Positions 45,822 through 56,876 of a DNA stretch of 64,000 nt are shown here, one piece after another. A program made the position numbers and the translations under genes. Position 1 is the first letter of the stretch. Each line of letters opens with the position of its first letter. The notes beneath the pieces are model-generated. The model searched no databases, was not told where the DNA came from, and was given only the letters and a program-made list of their open reading frames with translations. The DNA is from Gymnopilus junonius (lineage: Eukaryota > Basidiomycota > Agaricomycetes > Agaricales > Galerinaceae), in the NCBI GenBank assembly GCA_015501075.1, contig JADNYJ010000090.1:94522-158521 (forward strand), in the 5' to 3' direction.

Positions 45822-47450
45822 ATGACTACTTCTTCCAAATTAGAAGAAATACCTGATGAGGAAACTCAACAGATCAATCAACTGGATGACTCCATGGACC
45901 TGATTATTTCCTTTTTAGGTAATGAACCCATTCCGGAAACAAAGGATATTTGGAATATTCCCAAGGATGACAATGAAGTATGGATCAATGCAAAACTGAC
46001 TTCTTCTCAAATCTTTGCTCAGAAACATGATGCAAAGAAAGAAGAAAAGCTGCTCAAGGAAATGATCCTGCTGGAATATCATGAATACCTGGACATCTTC
46101 GACAAGGACACAGCCAACCAATTCCCTGAATCTCAATCTTGGGACCACAAGATCAAACTCAAGGAAGGTTTCCAACCACAGGTTTTCAAGATGTATCCCC
46201 TAACACCTTCAGAGGATACTGAACTGGACAAATTTTTGGAAGAAAACCTAAAGAAAGGCTATATTAGACTGTCTAAATCACCCATGGCTTCCCCCTTCTT
46301 TTTCATAGCAAAGAAGGATGGGAAACTTTGACCCTGTCAAGACTATTGGTATCTGAATACATGGACCATCAAGAATGCCTACCCTCTCCCTCTGATCCCT
46401 GAACTTATGGACAAACTCAAAGAAGCCAAGTATTTCACTAAACTTGACATCTGATGGGGATATAACAATATCAGGATCAAAGACAGTGACCAGTGGAAAG
46501 CAGCTTTCAAGACAAATAAAGGATTATTTGAACCGACGGTCATGTTCTTTGGCATGTGTAACTCCCTGGCAACCTTCCAGTCAATGATGGACTCAATGTT
46601 CAAGGACATCATACACCAAGGTTTTGTCATCATTTACATGGATGACATTCTTATCTTTCACAAAGATAAGAAGAAACTGGAACACATAATGAAGGAAGTG
46701 CTTCAAATACTCAAAGATAATGACCTGTATTTGAAACCAGAAAAATGTGCATTTGCACAGATAAAAATTGATTATCTTGGAATGATTATCCAAGAAGAAA
46801 CAATTTCCATGGACCCCTTGAAACTCAGCAGTATAGCTGACTGGCCAGAACTGAAGAACATAAAACAAGTCTGATCCTTCCTAGGATTTGGAAACTTTTA
46901 CAGGTGTTTTATCAGGAAATATTCTGAAATAGCTCATGCACTTAACAAGCTATTAAAGAAAGACTGAAGCTTCGAATGGAATGAAGATGCCAAGAAAGCC
47001 TTTGAAATGCTTAAATGGAAATTTATGGAAGAACCTGTCTTAACCATGCCAGACACCACAAAACCTTTTCAAATTGAATGTGATGCATCTAAGTATGCAT
47101 CCAGAGCAGTATTAACCCAATTTGATAGCAACAGAGACCAACACCCAGTGGCATTCATTTCAAAAACATTCTCTCCCACTGAGAGAAATTATGAAATCTA
47201 TGATAGAGAATTATTGGCCATGATCCGATCCCTCAAAGAATGGTGACACTACATTCAAGGATCGGTATTCAGCACCACCATCTATTCAGACCACAAGAAT
47301 CTGATGTACTTCAGAAGTACTCAGAAACTGAATAGATGACAAGCAAGATGGTCATTATTTTTGTCAGAATATGACATCCAACTGGTACACCTACCTGGAA
47401 GCAAAATGGTTCAATCGGATGCCCTCTCACGAAGACCAGACATGATCCCG
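45822..47450 (+). pseudogene. Ty3 reverse transcriptase and RNase H
   Basis: The reverse transcriptase begins KLKEGFQPQVFKMYPLTPSE and PMASPFFFIAKKDGKL. It continues FFGMCNSLATFQSMMDSMF, carries the catalytic YMDD box (IIYMDDILIF, about 46632-46661) and ends KPEKCAFAQIKIDYLGMII. RNase H follows (PFQIECDASKYASRAVLTQF, then RNYEIYDRELLAMIRSLKEW, then YSDHKNLMYF). Stops lie at 46329, 46452, 46872, about 46966, 47244 and about 47336. All are TGA, and several fall at Arg positions conserved in Ty3 (DYRxLN, LDxRxGY). No active polymerase can be made from this copy without read-through. Confidence 0.88.
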
Positions 47451-47527
47451 ATGAAGATCATGACAATGAAGACAAGATTCTCCTACCAGAGAATCTATTT
47501 ATAAATCTGATAGACGCTGACCTTCAA

Positions 47528-48720
47528 ATGGAAATTGCCCAATCCAAGAAACTGGACAAGGATGTACTAGATGCACTCAAACTCCTAATGCAAGAAGGAC
47601 CTCGAAACCTTGCAAAGGACTTAAACAACTGGGAAACCATGCAAATGGAAGAAGTCAGTGAATTAATTTTCTACAAGAAAAAGAATTACATTCCCAATGA
47701 TCAAGAACTATGGAGAAAAATCATTGCCATGTACCATGACTCAATCACCACCAGACACCCTGGAGAACTAGAAACCTATAATGCAGTATGACAGTTATAC
47801 TGGTGGCCCGGGATGTGAACATTTGTCAAGAACTATGTCAAAGGATGTGGACAATGCCAACAATTCAAAATCAACCAGAACCTGGCAAATCCATCCCTAT
47901 ACCCAATTGAAGAAGCTAAATCCATGAGACCATTTGCACAATGCTCCATGGACATGATCACGGACCTCCCAAACATCGACGGATTTGACTCATTATTGGT
48001 TGTGGTCGACCATGGACTTACAAAGGGGGTAATTATCATGCCTTGCTCAAAAACTCTTTCACAAGAAGGAGCAGCACTACTCCTCCAGGACAACCTCTTC
48101 AAACGATTTAGACTACTGGACAGCATTATTTCTGATAGAGGACCCCAATTCACTGCAAGAACATTCCAGGAATTACTCAAACTCCTCGGAATCAAGTCAA
48201 AGTTGTCAACAGCATACCATCCCCAGTCAGATGGCACCACAGAATGGTTTAATCAGGAAATAGAAGCATACCTCACTATCTATTGCTCCTCCAACCTGAC
48301 CACCTGGAAACAACATGTTGGCACCCTGGAATTTGTTCACAATGATCGAAGACATGCAGACAGACAAAAAACCCCATTTGAACTCATGTTTGGAACCAAT
48401 CCCATTGTGATTCCCACCACGTTTGAAAATATGAAGTTTCCCTCAGTAGAGGAGAAGCTAAAGAATCTTATTTCAGACAGAAAAGAAGCCCTTGCAGCAC
48501 ATGAACTGGCCAGAGCAAGGATGGCCAATCGAAGGAAATCAAACTTTGTACCATTCAAAGAAAGACAGAAAGTATGGCTGGACTCAAGGAACCTCAAGAC
48601 CGATACAACAAGAAGCTGGCACCATGATGAGAAGGACATTCAAGATCAAACATGTGTTAGGACCACTCACATATCAACTTCAATTGCCAAAGACATGGAA
48701 AATTCATGATGTCTTCCATG
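47528..48720 (+). pseudogene. Ty3 integrase
   Basis: The zinc-binding HHCC domain (HDSITTRHPGELETYNAV...CGQC) is followed by the DDE core: SMDMITDLPN (first Asp), SIISDRGPQFTARTFQEL (second Asp), STAYHPQSDGTTEWFNQEIEAYL (Glu). Then LEFVHNDRRHADRQKTPFEL and a basic stretch (RARMANRRKSNFVPFKERQKVW) lead to KIHDVFHATLLMPY at about 48.7 kb. The catalytic triad is preserved. Stops occur in the zinc-binding part (TGA at about 47790 and 47817) and there is a frame change near 48.6 kb. Confidence 0.87.
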
Positions 48721-48764
48721 CAACATTGCTGATGCCTTACACCAAAACACTGGTTCATGGCTGA

Positions 48765-48960
48765 AACTTCACACAACCACCTCCTGAAATAGTGGATAGA
48801 GAATATGAGTATGAAGTCAAAACTATTCTTAACATGCAAACTCAGAAATGGATGCTTCCAATACCACGTCAAATGGCTCAGGTACCCATTACTGAAGCAT
48901 TGTGGGAACCTGGATTGAACCTCACCAATGCATTGGAAAAACTCAAAGAATACAAATGAC
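48765..48960 (+). pseudogene. degenerate chromodomain at the integrase C-terminus
   Basis: The frame YEYEVKTILNMQT shifts by one base into FQYHVKWLRYP and back into ITEALWEPGLNLTNALEKLKEYK, the usual chromodomain pattern (YxVExIL...YxVKWxGYP...xTWEPxxNLxNAxxLLxEY). Such domains direct Ty3 chromoviruses to modified histones. Two frame changes show decay. Confidence 0.65.
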
Positions 48961-50300
48961 TTCATCTTCTACCACCATACCAACTATGAATGCAAATGCC
49001 ACATCCCCACTCTACCATGGAACTGACAATACCTTCATGGTCGTCTTTTCTCCTTTCCCAAACCTCTGCCTACACCCAAAGAAATGAAAATCACATATTG
49101 GGAATGGAAATTCACCTGCGAACCACTGGCACCCCTTTCCAATTACACACCCTGGGATGATGAATATGAAAGGAAGGCTATGATCACTACCTGGATGATC
49201 AACAGAGAAACCTCAAGATGGGAGACTGAAACCATCTCCCCCATCAAGGAGAAGCATCAAGATGTTTGATCAAGAAACTGAGGATGATCCTCAAGGAATA
49301 CTTGGAACACCTATAAAGCAGGTGAACCAGTCCCCCATTCCTTCAGTTCCTCCATCACCTCCTACAACATGCCTCATCTTTCCTCTCGAACCCACACTGC
49401 TGCCTCTGCCTCCAACTTGTCCCCCTCTGAAATATGCACTTGCCTAGCTCAGGTGAATGCTCCCTCACAGGAATCGACCCCTGACCTGAATGATTACCCC
49501 TCAACCTCATCTCACCCTCACCCCTATCCCACCATATGCACCCCTATCCAGTCACTGAGGACTTTTTGAATTTGCTGGACTTCATCCATTTCCAGTGCCT
49601 CTCACACAAGGAGCTCTATGAGTTCTTGAAAGAACCCTGCCACTATCAGATGGCACTCGAAACACTCATCCCAAACCCCCTCCTCTACAACATGCTTCAA
49701 AGATTTAAGTTCAAAGTTGACCGAACTGACTGCCACCAAAAGATCATCTGTGAGGCACATGCAAAATCCCTTGAGACATTCAAGGAACTCAAGCACTTCA
49801 GACTTGAGCATGCCATCAAACCCCTTCTCATCAGCAGCAGACGATGAAGGGAATGCACTACTGCTGCAACCTCTGCCTTCAGGTTCGAAGAAGAACTGTC
49901 CTCCTCTAATGAGATTGGTGACCATCCCCCACAGACCAACCTGACCATTCCTCCTCACAATGAATGGTTCATCAACACCATCTCCCTCGACAACCACACC
50001 CCAAGACCTGTTCTGACCCACTCACATGCTCCCCCACCACCACTGACCCCACCTGTCATTATCCATGCCAGACTGACCCCTACTGCCCACACCCAATGAA
50101 ACGCCCCTACTACTGACACCATACCCCCTCCATATGTACAAAACCATCTGCTGACCCCCTTCCAACCCCGTCCTCGAGTTGGAAGGTGTTTCGCCTGCAA
50201 CAGCCTGAACCACTGGCAGGCCCAGTGCTGATACTACTGCTGTCAACATTGTTGACAGACTGCACCCAGCCATAATTTGGTGGACTGTGTGTGATGACCG
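48958..50300 (+). pseudogene. extra third ORF of the Ty3 element with cysteine-knuckle end
   Basis: Downstream of the chromodomain a sense-strand ORF relic of about 1.3 kb is visible: a Pro/Thr-rich start, then FLNLLDFIHFQCLSHKELYEFLKEP and LLYNMLQRFKFKVDRTD near 49.6-49.7 kb. At 50178-50290 comes a cysteine-rich end, CFACNSLNHWQAQC, then YYCCQHC, then HNLVDCV, with TGA at two Arg-like positions. The end looks like two adjacent zinc knuckles. Its position between pol and the 3' LTR is that of an accessory gene in some agaricomycete Ty3 elements. Function unknown. Confidence 0.5.
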
Positions 50301-50491
50301 ATCTGACAGAGCAACGGAATGTTCCTAGGATATGCATTTCAGCTTTCACAAGCTGAAATCAATGACCCAGACTCAGTGATTCCAGGGGATGATGACTGGG
50401 CCTGGAACGGCCAATACTACAACTGGCATGGAGCAGATGCTGAAAACAACATGACTGGAGAGCCGCATTATTGAAGTCAGGGACTTCAATT

Positions 50492-50506
50492 TTAGAAGGG
50501 GGGTAA
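50492..50506 (+). other. polypurine tract
   Basis: TTAGAAGGGGGGTAA directly precedes the TG of the 3' LTR; this would prime plus-strand DNA synthesis. Confidence 0.8.
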
Positions 50507-50869
50507 TGTTACAATTTCCCTTTTTATCTTATCTTATCTAGACTCAACTGGCAACTGGACCACCATCTCTTCTATTTCTCCTTTCTTTTCTCTTCTTTCC
50601 TTATGCAGACAAGTTTCCATTCATGATCATCTTTAGACACTGCCTCACCTCAATGATCACTCCTTTCCTCCATCTTTTCTTGAAACCTCATTTATGCGAA
50701 CAATCTTTCTTTTATGATGATCATCCCTTACTCTGATGATCATCCCTATTCCTCCCCTTGTTTCATTCATGTTTTAGCTATTTATTATCAAGACCTAATA
50801 CTTATATAAACCATAGTTTACCAGACATGTTCTTTAGCTAGTTCTTGAGAATTCATCTCTAGTAACTAC
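50507..50869 (+). repeat. 3' LTR of the Ty3 element
   Basis: Same sequence as the 5' LTR except for about three substitutions and a 19-bp insertion at about 50719-50737, which duplicates GATGATCATCCC with a TTACTCT spacer. Confidence 0.9.
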
Positions 50870-52361
50870 TTGTTTTAGTGGGCCACTGCTTTGTGTGGCA
50901 GGACGATGCTTTTCCTGCTTCATGACAGCAGTGGTAGAGTATTGGGAGAGTGCTATGTAGTTACTCTGTATCAATTATACTATAGTAAGATGTTGATTAC
51001 AATAAAACAACACACACTTAGAGAAAATAACGATGAGCCTGTCAGAGCCTGCCAACCCATTTATGATGCCCGTTCTCCCATTCCTCCCATTATCTTGCAC
51101 CTGTGCTGGATCTCAACCTTGAACAAAAATGAGCCATCTCCCATCACAACATCCATCCAACTAGTTTATTACATGTCTAAAGCATCATATTTCAGCATGC
51201 TGCCATCGTGTTGCAGACTTGCTAAAACATCAGAAGAAGGGCTTGTCAGAGACAGGCAGATTGGTAGTGTTCAGAAAAAAGTTATATTGTAAAGCAGCAG
51301 ATGGGCTGCTGTGGCCATGATCATGGTTTAGTGTAGGAAGTGTGTGTAGGTTGTGAATAAGGCATGTCCTCGGGTGTGTGTATGTATTTGACACCTGTCG
51401 ACTTCCTAATCAGTGCGGCATCCACTGTTATTTCTTTCCACCTCATTATGCCGTATCTACTTACTCTTGTACTCACCCTGCTGCTGTTGGCCTTTTCAGC
51501 GGTTGCCGACTACGTTGGTAAGGGCCTTGTTGTCGTTCATACAATTTGTCATGACATGCTACATAGCAAATCGAGGGCGCTTTATTCGAAGACTTTGGGT
51601 GACCAAAGGCATTTTTCAACAATTCTCGGGATTCCTTCATGAGTATACAGTGTTTTTCGATTTTCTTCCAATGTTTGATGACAAACAGGATCAGGAAATG
51701 GAGGTAGCAGTGGGAGGGGCGGTGATATTGGATCCTACAACCACACCATGTACAACCATATTGTGATGAATGGGGTTGGCATTGGTAAGTCCATTATCAT
51801 AGGCACACAATACCCTGTCTCATTGAATGATTTATCATACTCGCACTTCTGATATAAATTGTTTCTTATCTGGGTCTGTAAAACATTCATAATTCAAAGA
51901 TGCAATCCACAATATATCAGTGCAAATGGCCATGATAGAAACACGTGTCAGAGAGCTCGAGAATTGTGTCAGGGAGCTTGAGAGTAATCAAAGATCTTGA
52001 GAAGTAAATAGCAGTGATTCACTAAGAGAATTCGACTTTGCAGTTCAAAACATTTTCCGCTTAATAACTACATAATGGAGTTAGAGAACTTTACCAGAGT
52101 GCTTGAGTACCACATCAATTTCTTCGATAACCACGCATCAGTGGGTCGTTAAAAGCAAATAACCTTCTAGTTTATTACATTAGACACACCTATGGAACGA
52201 GGTCACCAGAAGCAAGTTTTGTCTTTCGTATAACCTGAATATCGAGATTGATGAAGGAATTTTGTTATATTGTGGGTGACCTTTCCAAAATAGGCAGTGT
52301 ACGGAACGGATGGAAGTATTCCCTGTACCTCCCAGAGCTCATGCTATATTTACATGACCTA
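50870..52361. other. intergenic DNA between the Ty3 element and the Helitron
   Basis: CpG frequency rises again. Apart from the possible small secreted protein gene at 51.4-51.8 kb (listed separately), there is only a short heptad-like frame with twofold VRELE (about 51940-51995) before the left hairpins of the Helitron unit. Confidence 0.4.
51450..51787 (+). CDS. possible small secreted protein, exon structure uncertain
   Basis: ATG 51450 starts a clean signal peptide (MPYLLTLVLTLLLLAFSAVA, then DYV). A GTAAGG donor at about 51520 and a CATAG acceptor at about 51567 would splice to NRGRFIRRLWVTKGIFQQF. A Gly-rich segment (GSGNGGSSGRGGDIGSYNHT, then NHIVMNGVGIG), ending at a GTAAGT donor at about 51786, lies in another frame and needs a second intron. 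No family is recognised. It may be an effector-like small secreted protein or a relic. Confidence 0.35.
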
Positions 52362-52370
52362 GTTGATTTG

Positions 52371-52459
52371 TTTATGTAATCAGGTCCGAAACCCCGATTA
52401 CTTAGCCATCGACTGCTATGCTTATATAATCGGGTTTTCAGACATGATTACTTAAGCGA
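52371..52459. repeat. pair of AATCGGG hairpins, left boundary
   Basis: Two imperfect palindromes, TAATCAGGTCC...CCCGATTA at 52377-52400 and TATATAATCGGGTTTTCAGAC.TGATTA at 52423-52450. Both continue inward with CTTA(A)GC. The second matches the right-hand copies near 63.5 kb in inverted orientation. Confidence 0.75.
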
Positions 52460-52486
52460 AATGTGTTATGCGATCGTGTTGATAAA

Positions 52487-53836
52487 TTAATCGGCATCTG
52501 TGTAGTATACCTTATTTGACTGATATATGCAATACAGCAAATTTCGTTCTCCCTGGGCCTTCAACCATTTCAGATCTGACAATAAATCAACATGTCTCTC
52601 TTCCCTACAGACTGATCCTGTCTCAATGCCATCATGAAACCATACCACCCCTGACCTATCCAATAATCTGCAGGTAAAATGCCCTCCTCCAGAGTAAATC
52701 AGGCCGCCTAGTCCCAGTTTCTCCATTACGCCCGATTTGTTTGTGAGCTGAATTTCCAAACTAAGTGATGTCTGTCCGTTCGGGCTTATCTCTACCACTA
52801 TAACTTCTGGTACCTTTTCAACATCCACTTTTCTTTGCATCATTGAATCAACTCCTCGAATATTACAATCCATGCACCTCTTAGAAATTCCTCGGTCCAG
52901 TACAAGATTTACTGCTTGGGACACGCTGACCTCACCTTTGAGGCGCTCGATATGTATAATGGACATGTATGTTCCAAAAAACATTGTGGGATCCTTTTCT
53001 CGATGTCCGCACTGGGGACACGTCTCGTTGCACTCTCCGTGATTTTGTTCACCGAACACCGCTGTTACAAGGGCGCTTATATCGCCATATTCCGCCCCCA
53101 TAGGGAAACTAATACTGTCAGCAGCATGCAAATCTTTTCTGACGGCATCGCGGGCCTGTTCGAGATTTATGGAACCGTTTTCAACCAACTCGAAGTTGTC
53201 GCACAGCTTTTTCATGTAGTTGCTATGTCGAGACAGACACAACTTCCATTGATCTGGACGCTGTCTCCAGGTATTGAATATCACTGTAAACAGCGCATCA
53301 TATGGGCAACTGTAATTTAAGCCATCCCACTTCAGCCCCCGCGGACGCCCGACTGTAGTCGAGTTTGATTGTCTTATGCGCTTTGTTTTCTGAACACTTT
53401 CTGTATTGTCGGTGACTTGTTTCCGTTTAGATTTCTTTTTCTTGTCGAAATCGACGACTGTCGTGGCCCCCGACAAACTTTCCTGTTCGTTCCACAAAAC
53501 ATTCTGTGATGGGGTATGTACTCTATTTTCCGATTTGTCCCATCTCAGATGTGGATGCCAGTCTTGCCCATCGCAGTTGTCTCCTTTCCATTCTTGATAT
53601 TTTTTAATCAAAGGGTTCCTTATAATTCCTGAGATTTGATTTGGCAGCTCATTCTCGTACCTGAGTCGCATAATTTCATTGAGCATTTCTAACTCTCTGA
53701 ATTCCTGATGCAGATAGCCGTTTTTTTTCCTGAGACCCTGAGTAATTTTTTCAGAGTCGAAGCCCTGCATGATAAGCGTACCGGCTGCAGTGGGCTCCTC
53801 GACAAGGCTGTATAATATGACTGGAAAGTCTTGCAA
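52487..53836 (-). pseudogene. Helitron C-terminal region with USP-like cysteine peptidase domain
   Basis: Open frame of 449 residues. It opens with the end of the helicase (PTAAGTLIMQGFDSEKIT, then LHQEFRELEMLNEIMRLRYE), then a basic linker (KKKKSKRKQ). The last 270 residues have a peptidase C19-like look: a Cys box at about residues 170-190 (LKWDGLNYSCPYDALFTVIF), a zinc-ribbon-like pair (CNETCPQCG, later CMDCN), PEVIVVEISPNGQ, and a His box (SGGGHFTCRLLDRSGVVWFHDG). The spacing of the Cys and His boxes suits a ubiquitin-specific protease fold, and both presumed catalytic residues are present. The frame is offset by one base from the helicase at about 53.8 kb. An active peptidase is possible but untested. 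Confidence 0.65.
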
Positions 53837-55425
53837 TGACCCAGGTCTACTATGTTGTATGGTCTAGTCTTTCCTTGACTAGCAAAGTCCATCATGGCAA
53901 AGTTAGGAAGCACCTGTACTTGAGTTCGCTTGACCGACATGGTACCACCATCAGGCATATTACACTTAATTGATACAGTAGTTTTAGGTATAGGGACTAC
54001 ATTACATGGCAAATCAGGGATATAAACGTCCTTTGGCGGGTTTTGCAACTTTACAAACAGGGTATTGATATGTTGCCTTCCGTCGGCACTGGCCACGCTG
54101 TCCCATCTGCATACATGGCCTTCCTGACCTTTTGTTATACACAGTTCAGTTGCATCATTATATCGAATCATAACTGGCATCCCAATGCACAAGGAAAGCT
54201 TGCCAGCTACATGTTCACTGGAAGATGGGTCGGCCTTCCATAGTATGTCCTTTGTCCTATCTGACAAGGACCTAACTGGTTTTTTTGGTTTCAATTTTTT
54301 TCTTCTTCGGCATTGGCCTGTCTCATCGGCATCTGTCCCCAACATGTCGTCAGAGTAGAAATCGACCAAATCTTCTCCTACATCTTTCACGAACCGATCA
54401 CAACTGACTTCATTTATTTCATCTTTCTGTATGTTCCAAGCAGTAATAATAGGGACATTTCGAAAGTTCTTATGCTTCAGCGGCGATTCACCAGGTATAC
54501 GTGTGACAATTCTAGACCATAAAAATTCTATGTCAGAGTCTGTGCTGGATGCATATCGCATATTCTCCAGAGCTGTTCGGAATTTTGTGTTATCATCTGT
54601 CTGGCTTCGCTGTCTCATATTCTGCTTTAATATCATGACAGTCATGACCTGATGCCGCAACAGCTTTCCAATCATTATCTCCTGATCTCTCACAGACATA
54701 TCTGCCAGCCCTTGTACTGACATGTTGCTGTAGAGGGCTGGCTTTCCAACAGGGGGTAATTGTGCGAAGTCTCCTGCAAATATGCCCCCAAATGGTTTGT
54801 CGTGCTCATTAGTTAACTCCACTAGCCGAGCGCTTATCACATATAACTCATTGCAACCGACCATTGAAACTTTGTCTAAAAATATATATTCAACTCCAGC
54901 CAACTTGGCGTGAAGTTTGTTGATGGTGTTCGCATTCACTTTCAACACGGAGCCCTCTTTTCCATTTTCCATGTGAATTCCCAGCAATGAATGATAGGTT
55001 GAACTACCTAAGAGAGCTGCCGCCGTGCCAGTTGGGGCAACGACAGTGAACCTGTGTGTTTCCTTTCTCCTGTTAAACATCTTGATAAGAGCTTTGATCA
55101 CCTGTGACTTTCCAGTACTGCCCATGCCACCCAGCTTCATCTTGAGTTGATCGGGGGCCACTGATGCAGCATGATTTGCAATGATTCGGAATGCATGCTC
55201 CTGCTCTTTGTTCAGTGAGAATTCATCAATGATATCATTTATTATCATGTCACTCTCTTCTTTTTGTGCTTTGAAATCATGCCTCAAATAGTTGCCATCT
55301 ATGATCTTGACTTGCCCCTGTCCATCACCTTTGGTATTTGTGTGTTCACTGGCCTGATTTGGCTTACTCGAGCATGTAAGATTGCGCTGTCTTTCTTTGA
55401 GTATAGCATCTCGGCAATTCTTCAC
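53689..55425 (-). pseudogene. Helitron PIF1-type helicase
   Basis: SF1B helicase of the Helitron. Motif I GGMGSTGKSQVIKAL (Walker A), then FTVVAPTGTAAALL, motif II at IFLDKVSMVG, motif III GDFAQLPPVGKP, then ILKQNMRQRSQ, LCIGMPVMIRYND, DFASQGKTRPYNIVDLG and the final YYTALSRS. The Walker B acid pair is DK instead of DE (K codon at 54871-54873), which should abolish ATP hydrolysis. Upstream, the true N-terminal reading (NYQAFANAWKNVVKNCRDAIL) lies in the same frame before 55425 and connects to the preceding segment by a frame change near 55.55 kb. Confidence 0.85.
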
Positions 55426-56733
55426 TACATTCTTCCAGGCATTGGCGAAAGCTTGGTAGTTGGAAGGTCCTTCGTCCTATCAATGTTTTCCTCTGACATG
55501 GCACATGGTTCAGCCCATCCAGAGGCTTGCAAAATTCTGTTTGCCTCTTCCTTTTGCCTCCCTTCAACCTCGCCTGTGGTGATAGTGAAGAACACTGGTC
55601 TGGATCATCTCCTTCTATGTAGTCATATTCACCGCCGTCCACATATGAGCTACCATTTTCATTGTCGGTCTCATCTGAATCATACTGAAAATGACTGGGA
55701 ATGCTGGCCTTTTTTATCGTCTTTTGAAACTGGGCATGGTAATCATCCCTTTCATCCAAGCATTCATATTTTAAGTTGAAATTAGCCATGTACTTTCTGT
55801 CGCGAGGGGTAAATTCATATGCAAGAAAAGCATCATCCCATGTCTCATTATCCTTCTTCAATGACAAGCCATCCCTCCACGGCCTGAACAGCGTCAACAT
55901 TGTCATGCAATAATACTCTCTGTCGCCTTGATCGGATCGTGGAAGACCCCCGCCAATAAAATTAGGAACAATCGTTGCCAATCTGCTCGTGTCGCACATG
56001 ACTTCGTGAGTCTTATGTAAAGGATGTTCGGTCAAAAATTTGTGATAAGTCGCACTGCAAGTGTCGTCCTCTGCGGCGTGCACCTCATCGGTTTCAAGTT
56101 TTTTAGACCGTTTGTTGCGTTGCCTCCATTTTTTATTGGTCTGTATCCATTGAAATAAATTAAGGCTAGAATATGCATGAGGCCGATATTTGTAGTCATC
56201 GACATTGGATCTAACAATGTACGTTCCCTCCTCCGACCAAGCACGACCTTTTCAGATAACTCATCCTCCACAATGTCTTTTACATCCTCGCGTTTTACAT
56301 TTTCAGAACATGGCTCATGTTCATTATCACCCAGGCTATTTTTGTCAACGACAGTGCCGCTATTTGTACTCGATGACGGGTCATTGGACCAAGAGCACCG
56401 TACTTCACCAATGTAGCTCTTCCACCAGAACGGTATAAATTCATGGCTCATGTAATGATCAGGATTCCCAAGCAAATACATACAGGCCATCGGACTGCCA
56501 ATTTCAAGCTTCGACGTCAGTGCATTCACAATTTTGAGAATTAGCTTCTGGGCTGATTCAGCTGCCTTGATATCTTCTCCCAGCATCTCTGAATTTTTAG
56601 AGAAGACATCATATGCAGAGGAAAAAACTTGGTATGTCTTAAGCATAGGTTTTGTAATATAGTCACTGACATACTTGACTGTCGCCTTAGGGAGTACCTG
56701 ACTGAAGGCTAGTAACATCCTATTACAGGCCAA
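55364..56733 (-). pseudogene. Helitron Rep C-terminal part with the two-tyrosine motif
   Basis: Follows the HUH segment. KYVSDYITKPMLKT near 56.67 kb is the YxxxY catalytic motif of Helitron Rep, which forms the covalent 5'-DNA link. Then NALTSKLEIGSPMACMYLLGNPDHY and FIPFWWKSYIGEV, and after a frame change at about 56.08 kb FLTEHPLHKTHEVMC, then IVPNFIGGGLPRSDQGDREYYCMTMLTLFRPWRDG with LKYECLDERDDYHAQF. The segment between 56733 and 56877 can be read only by changing frame (GHIFMKKLEPMMNHF, then DVTSLQSG), so at least two indels lie there. Confidence 0.72.
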
Positions 56734-56876
56734 TAGGTACGTGAGGCATGCAGAAAATGGTTCATCATAGGCTCAAGTTTTTTCATAAAAATATGCCCAT
56801 CTGTGTATGACTTCTGTTTTGAGTCTAACCTCTCTAGGGAATCTCCATACAGACACCATCTCTATTCATACAACCT

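Larger units (their letters stand above)
41938..50869 (+). mobile_element. Ty3/gypsy LTR retrotransposon with chromodomain-like tail
   Basis: Near-identical LTRs at 41938-42281 and 50507-50869 enclose gag, protease, reverse transcriptase, RNase H, integrase and a degenerate chromodomain, in the Ty3 order. A third ORF follows. A polypurine tract (AGAAGGGGGGTAA) abuts the 3' LTR. A 1.6-kb element at 44092-45682 has landed in the protease region. Every pol ORF is broken by TGA codons. The outer 5-mers do not match, so no clean target duplication was found. Confidence 0.9.

Noticed and set aside
50891..51292. Open frame of 133 codons right of the Ty3 element
   Set aside because: No domain, odd composition and no splice or signal features; probably chance.
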